The position numbers and the translations under genes are program-made. A model generated the notes under the pieces. The model was given only the letters and a program-made list of their open reading frames with translations, searched no databases and was not told the DNA's origin. A stretch of DNA of 64,000 nucleotides from Pomphorhynchus laevis (taxonomy: Eukaryota; Acanthocephala; Palaeacanthocephala; Echinorhynchida; Pomphorhynchidae): assembly GCA_012934845.2 (NCBI GenBank), contig WNNJ02003250.1:1-64000 (forward strand). Reading direction: 5' to 3'. Positions 60,320 to 64,000 of the stretch are shown here, piece after piece. Within the stretch, counting starts at the first letter, position 1, and each line of letters begins with the position of its first letter.

Positions 60320-63300
60320 GAATTAAGGAATTTCACACAGAAAGAAAAAAATTATGTCAATGGCAATTATCGGAGGATCAAGGCGCTCAATGGAAACAAT
60401 TATTCCTGCTACAGATAAAAAGGTAAGTGGTGTTTCTTCTCAGTTTTTAGTCTCGAGCACGGAGGGAGAACTACCTCCTGTGCCAAAATTGGTAAACCTT
60501 GTTATAGTGAAACTTCTACAACCTTTCGAAAGACAGAACCTTTTTAATAAGTTCCTGAGAGAGTTCACTGTTGCTTTCAAAAGAAGAATTTTATTCAATT
60601 CATTAAGATATTTTGAGTCTGAAGTTCTCATTTCCTTCGGCACCTCAAATATCGCGGCAGCCTATTTGGAATTTTTCGAGAAGAACATAACAGATTACGG
60701 AAGGACAACTTTCAATCCTATTCAGGCTTCTTTAAAAATAAACATTTTTCCGCCCTCCATGTCAGATGAAGATGTAAAGGCTATAGAATCTACTTATAAA
60801 GTACATCATATACGTTCTATCACGGGCAAAAACGGTCTACCTTTACCAATTGCATTTTGCTCAACGTCAGTTGACCAGACTGAATGCCTATCAAACAGTA
60901 CATGTAACCCATTCATGGGGTACAATTTGTCATTCACACTTATAGACTCCGATCACTTGACGTACCCACATTGTAATGAATGTCATCAATGGGGGCATTG
61001 GGCTTCTAATTGAGAGTGGACCCGGACATGTGGGGTCTGCGGATTATCTGATGTTCATTCGTGGAAGTGTGTATTGCCTCCTCATTGTTCTAACTGCGGC
61101 GGTGAACATCATTTTTAGTCCAGAAAATGTAGCTACTTTAAAGACTACAAGAAGCGGCATTGTGGATTACCCTGCAAGACGGCCAACTTCGCTGATGCCT
61201 GCTCAGCCAATAGATCTACTAATATTACAATGACAAACCCATATATCATTAAGCTTATATATGCTATGCCCTAGGCAAATATGAACGAGTTGCGAACTTT
61301 AATTCAATACCTTGTGGCTATGTTTGAAGAGTTACGTTCTCCTATAACGACGAATATTACGACGTACTCAAAGAAAGTCCCGTCTTCAAAAAAAGGAAAT
61401 GCTTCTAAACAGATTCTGGGCTTTTTAAAGTTGGCCAAGAAGAATAATGGTTGGTAAGTAGCGACAGCCTCCATGGAAATAAGATAAAGCCGGTGGGCAA
61501 ATGACTTCTTCTAGTTTGGCCGGTTGTGGGAAGGGCATCCTTCCCACCTCTGGTCTAGGCTAGAAGGTGAATTCCACTCCAGCTGACGTACACAATTGGA
61601 AGTAATCAAGGGACTTTTTCACTGAATATTCTTCAGTGGAATCTGGGAGGTGCTTCCGCCCTTAGGCTTCTATCTGGTAGAAATGCAGAATGTTATAGTC
61701 TTTCAGGAGACGCGGTCTATCCGTCTCCCCAGGACATTACTTGATTTATCCCTAAGAACATTTACACCCAATTTACTTCATACACAACCCCTCGTCACTC
61801 CTCTTTATATCAAGGTCTTGTAACCCTACATAAATGCTCCTTAAGATCATCCATCCTTTCAAACTATTCCTGTTCAGCCCTGTCTTGTTTAGCTATATCA
61901 CTTTGTAAGAACGGGGAACGTATCAGTATAGCCAATATCTATATTAGGCCAGGGAAAATTCACAAAAACGATCTCATGGACCGTATTTTAGGTAGTGGCT
62001 ATGACATGTTACTTGGTGACTTCAACAACAGAACTGGTTGTTAGATTAATGCAGCACTCCGCAGAGCCAGGAACGACTACCTTATTCATAAACCACCGTC
62101 CCCACCTTTTATTGCTCAACAACTAATTCTCTCCTCGACATATTACTGCTTCATAAGATGTGGTTGTTGAAACCCATCTGTACTGAAGAGTCGCGCTAAA
62201 ACCAGACCACCTATCATGACCTAATTCGTTCGCGGATGGAAGAAGATACGTTGCTTAGAAGGAGGTTTCACTTTGACCCAATCAGAGTGGCTTTCTTTCA
62301 GGCAGCTATCCAACTCTTCCTCATAATTGGTAATGAGAGTTTGACCGAATATAATTCGTACCTCTCATCGCAAGCTACCGCGTTTCTTTAGACTACTTAT
62401 AAAGGTCATATATACAATACTACTCCAACAAAACTCAAGTACTAGCTAAAATGATACACCTCCCAAATCTCTCTGTTTCTGCCAAATAGGTTATCTTGAA
62501 TGAATATTAAAGCACTAGATACATGTTTTAGTTGAGTATGGATAAGGCGAGCATTTCTTGCCTTAACTCTTCTCAGTCTTCCTTTTAGAAGATATTTAAG
62601 AGGGAGAAGTTTGTATGCTGGAAGGAGAGAGCATTGGGTTGGATCAGTAGCATAGGCCTTGACAAAGTTTTAGAGGAGTCAATATCCCATACATAAGTAT
62701 GGAACCACTCTATCTCTCTAACCAATCCCGCCTTTGGGCGACTTCAGGAGCAGGGACTTATCTGTCACAGATATCCGAAACTCCTATGAGCCACTTCCAG
62801 ACACCTCTAAATATCACACGCCACTCTCCACTTGGGTCTGTCAGCTTTTGACAGCCAGTCAGAGAAAGGAGGTCGCCATCACTATGCTACTAGCCTCCTC
62901 GTCCGATGCTGTTGGCATTAATATCAGCCATCGTGTCTTTATCCCAAAAACAAAATCGATTTAATGTCCTAAAGATCTGTGTCCTATCTCGATTCAAAAC
63001 TCCCTCATCTCCATTTACGAAAAAGCGCTTGCGCGTAAAATCCGCGACCATCTATGTAGGCGAAATTATATCCCACCAGGTTTTCATGGGTAGGTAAAAG
63101 ATCGCTCGTCCATACAGCAATAGGTGGAGTATACCAGTTTTGTCAAGCCAATAGTCATCAGCTTGCTGTGACTGTTTTTCTTGACTTTTCTGCTGCATTT
63201 AACCGCATTTTTATTCCTTTTGTTATTTCTTCTTTCAGGTCCTTTGGGTTACATGAAAGAATTGTTTACAGGGTGGAAATATTGTTATATATCAAGCGAT

Positions 63301-64000
63301 TCTCCTATGAAAACGACCCTGATGCACGTCAGTTCTACCCTATTACAGGTGGGCCTCAAAGTTCCCCACTTTCTCTAATCTTGTATCTTGCTGCCTCTAT
63401 TGAACTTTACAAAAACTTAAAACGCCACCGACATCTAGTGGTATACGCTAATGATAACACAGCCCTATTCTCTGAACGCAGTTGCAAAGATGTAATCTCT
63501 GACATCAGCTGTTTCTTTTTAAGATTAAAAGATCAGTTACCCATATTCAATCTTATTTGAAACTCCTCCAAATCGCAGGTGGTTGTCTTTAATTGCGCTC
63601 CTGCGAAAAAGACAAAATAAAAAGACTAGCACTCTCAGCTCTTTCTTCCATATTGACTAATATACAACTCCTTATCTTCACAAATCGAGTAAAATACATG
63701 GGTTCACCGTTAGGGTGAACTGGTCAACAAAAGCTGACCTAGATAGACTCAAACATATCCTGAAGAGAGCTATGTGGGCCCTGAAACGGGCTTCGCATAT
63801 GTCATTGAATGGGAAAACTCAAGTGCGCCTCTGGGGTACTTGAGCTATCTCAGGATTAGTCGTCTTTTCAAGAGCACGTCTCTCGGAGCAAAGACTAAGG
63901 TTTCTCAAGCTCCTCATCTCGCGAATAACGAGCATAGTCAGCCTCGATTGGACTATTCGAAGGGGGGGGTGAAAAATCCTGGGTGGTTTAGTAGGAGAGC
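60320..64000 (+). mobile_element. Zinc-knuckle LINE, copy 2 (runs off right edge)
   Basis: ORF1 starts at 60354 (219 codons: MSMAIIGGSRRSMETIIPAT ... LPPVPKLVNLVIVKLLQPFE) and ends in a first zinc knuckle, CNECHQWGHWASN. The final Cys position there is a stop codon; past it the same frame continues with two more knuckles, CGVCGLSDVHSWKC and CSNCGGEHH. ORF2 follows from about 61610: LQWNLGGASALRLL and a WINAALRRARNDYLIHK-like stretch of endonuclease and linker. Reverse transcriptase lies at 63168-63560: LTVFLDFSAAFNRIFIPFVI, GGPQSSPLSLILYLAASIEL, then LVVYANDNTALFSERSCKD where the catalytic YADD reads YAND. It aligns end to end with the copy at 40495-44230, with similar stops and frameshifts, so both are inactive. 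The 3' end lies beyond the window. Confidence 0.88.

Noticed and set aside
1-64000. tRNA, rRNA and CRISPR features
   Set aside because: No cloverleaf-compatible tRNA gene, rRNA segment or regularly spaced repeat array was seen; the genome is eukaryotic.

Overview
The window is AT-rich metazoan nuclear DNA. It has spliced genes with GT-AG introns of up to about 12 kb, several families of non-LTR retrotransposon (LINE), Penelope-like repeats and small foldback elements. One host gene fills the left 46 kb. It is a plakin-family cytoskeletal linker (spectraplakin, the shot / vab-10 / MACF1 type), read on the minus strand. No feature fixes the phylum; an invertebrate is the reasonable inference.

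Host gene. Reading splice sites and phases by eye gives 11 exons that join in frame from 46205 down to 824: E1 45642-46205, E2 40223-40377, E3 40040-40172, E4 36590-36765, E5 33939-34101, E6 30385-30468, E7 18051-18220, E8 15360-15438, E9 6210-11838, E10 5874-6146 and E11 824-1186. They total 7789 nt, about 2596 codons, and the reading frame continues off the left edge. E1 carries its own ATG with an in-frame stop just upstream and encodes a disordered Ser/Arg/His-rich head. This suggests an isoform made from an internal promoter without the N-terminal actin-binding domain. E2-E8 encode helical, spectrin/plakin-like sequence. E9 is one 5.6-kb exon holding about 34 plakin half-repeats, and E10-E11 continue that array. 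Most of the small exons have no internal ATG and so are invisible to a simple ORF search.

Mobile DNA in and around the gene. There are four LINE lineages. (1) An old CR1/Jockey-like copy lies at 1.9-4.0 kb. (2) An AP-endonuclease LINE has a near full-length copy at 20.0-23.3 kb and 3' fragments at 4.3 and 49.9 kb. (3) A 5'-truncated LINE lies on the minus strand at 27.2-30.0 kb. (4) A two-ORF LINE with gag-like zinc knuckles is present at 40.5-44.2 kb and again at 60.3 kb to the right edge. A Penelope-like family with a conserved ~400-bp tail is scattered in about ten pieces (13.3, 13.8, 14.5, 23.9, 27.0, 33.2, 35.5, 36.1, 54.8 and 57 kb).

The right 18 kb (46.2-64 kb) lies upstream of E1 and shows no convincing host exon. 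It holds a fossil of a transposon-associated protein domain at 48.3-48.8 kb, several inverted and tandem repeats at 49.3-50.2 kb, a GC-rich hairpin at 58.2 kb, AT-rich filler and the second zinc-knuckle LINE.
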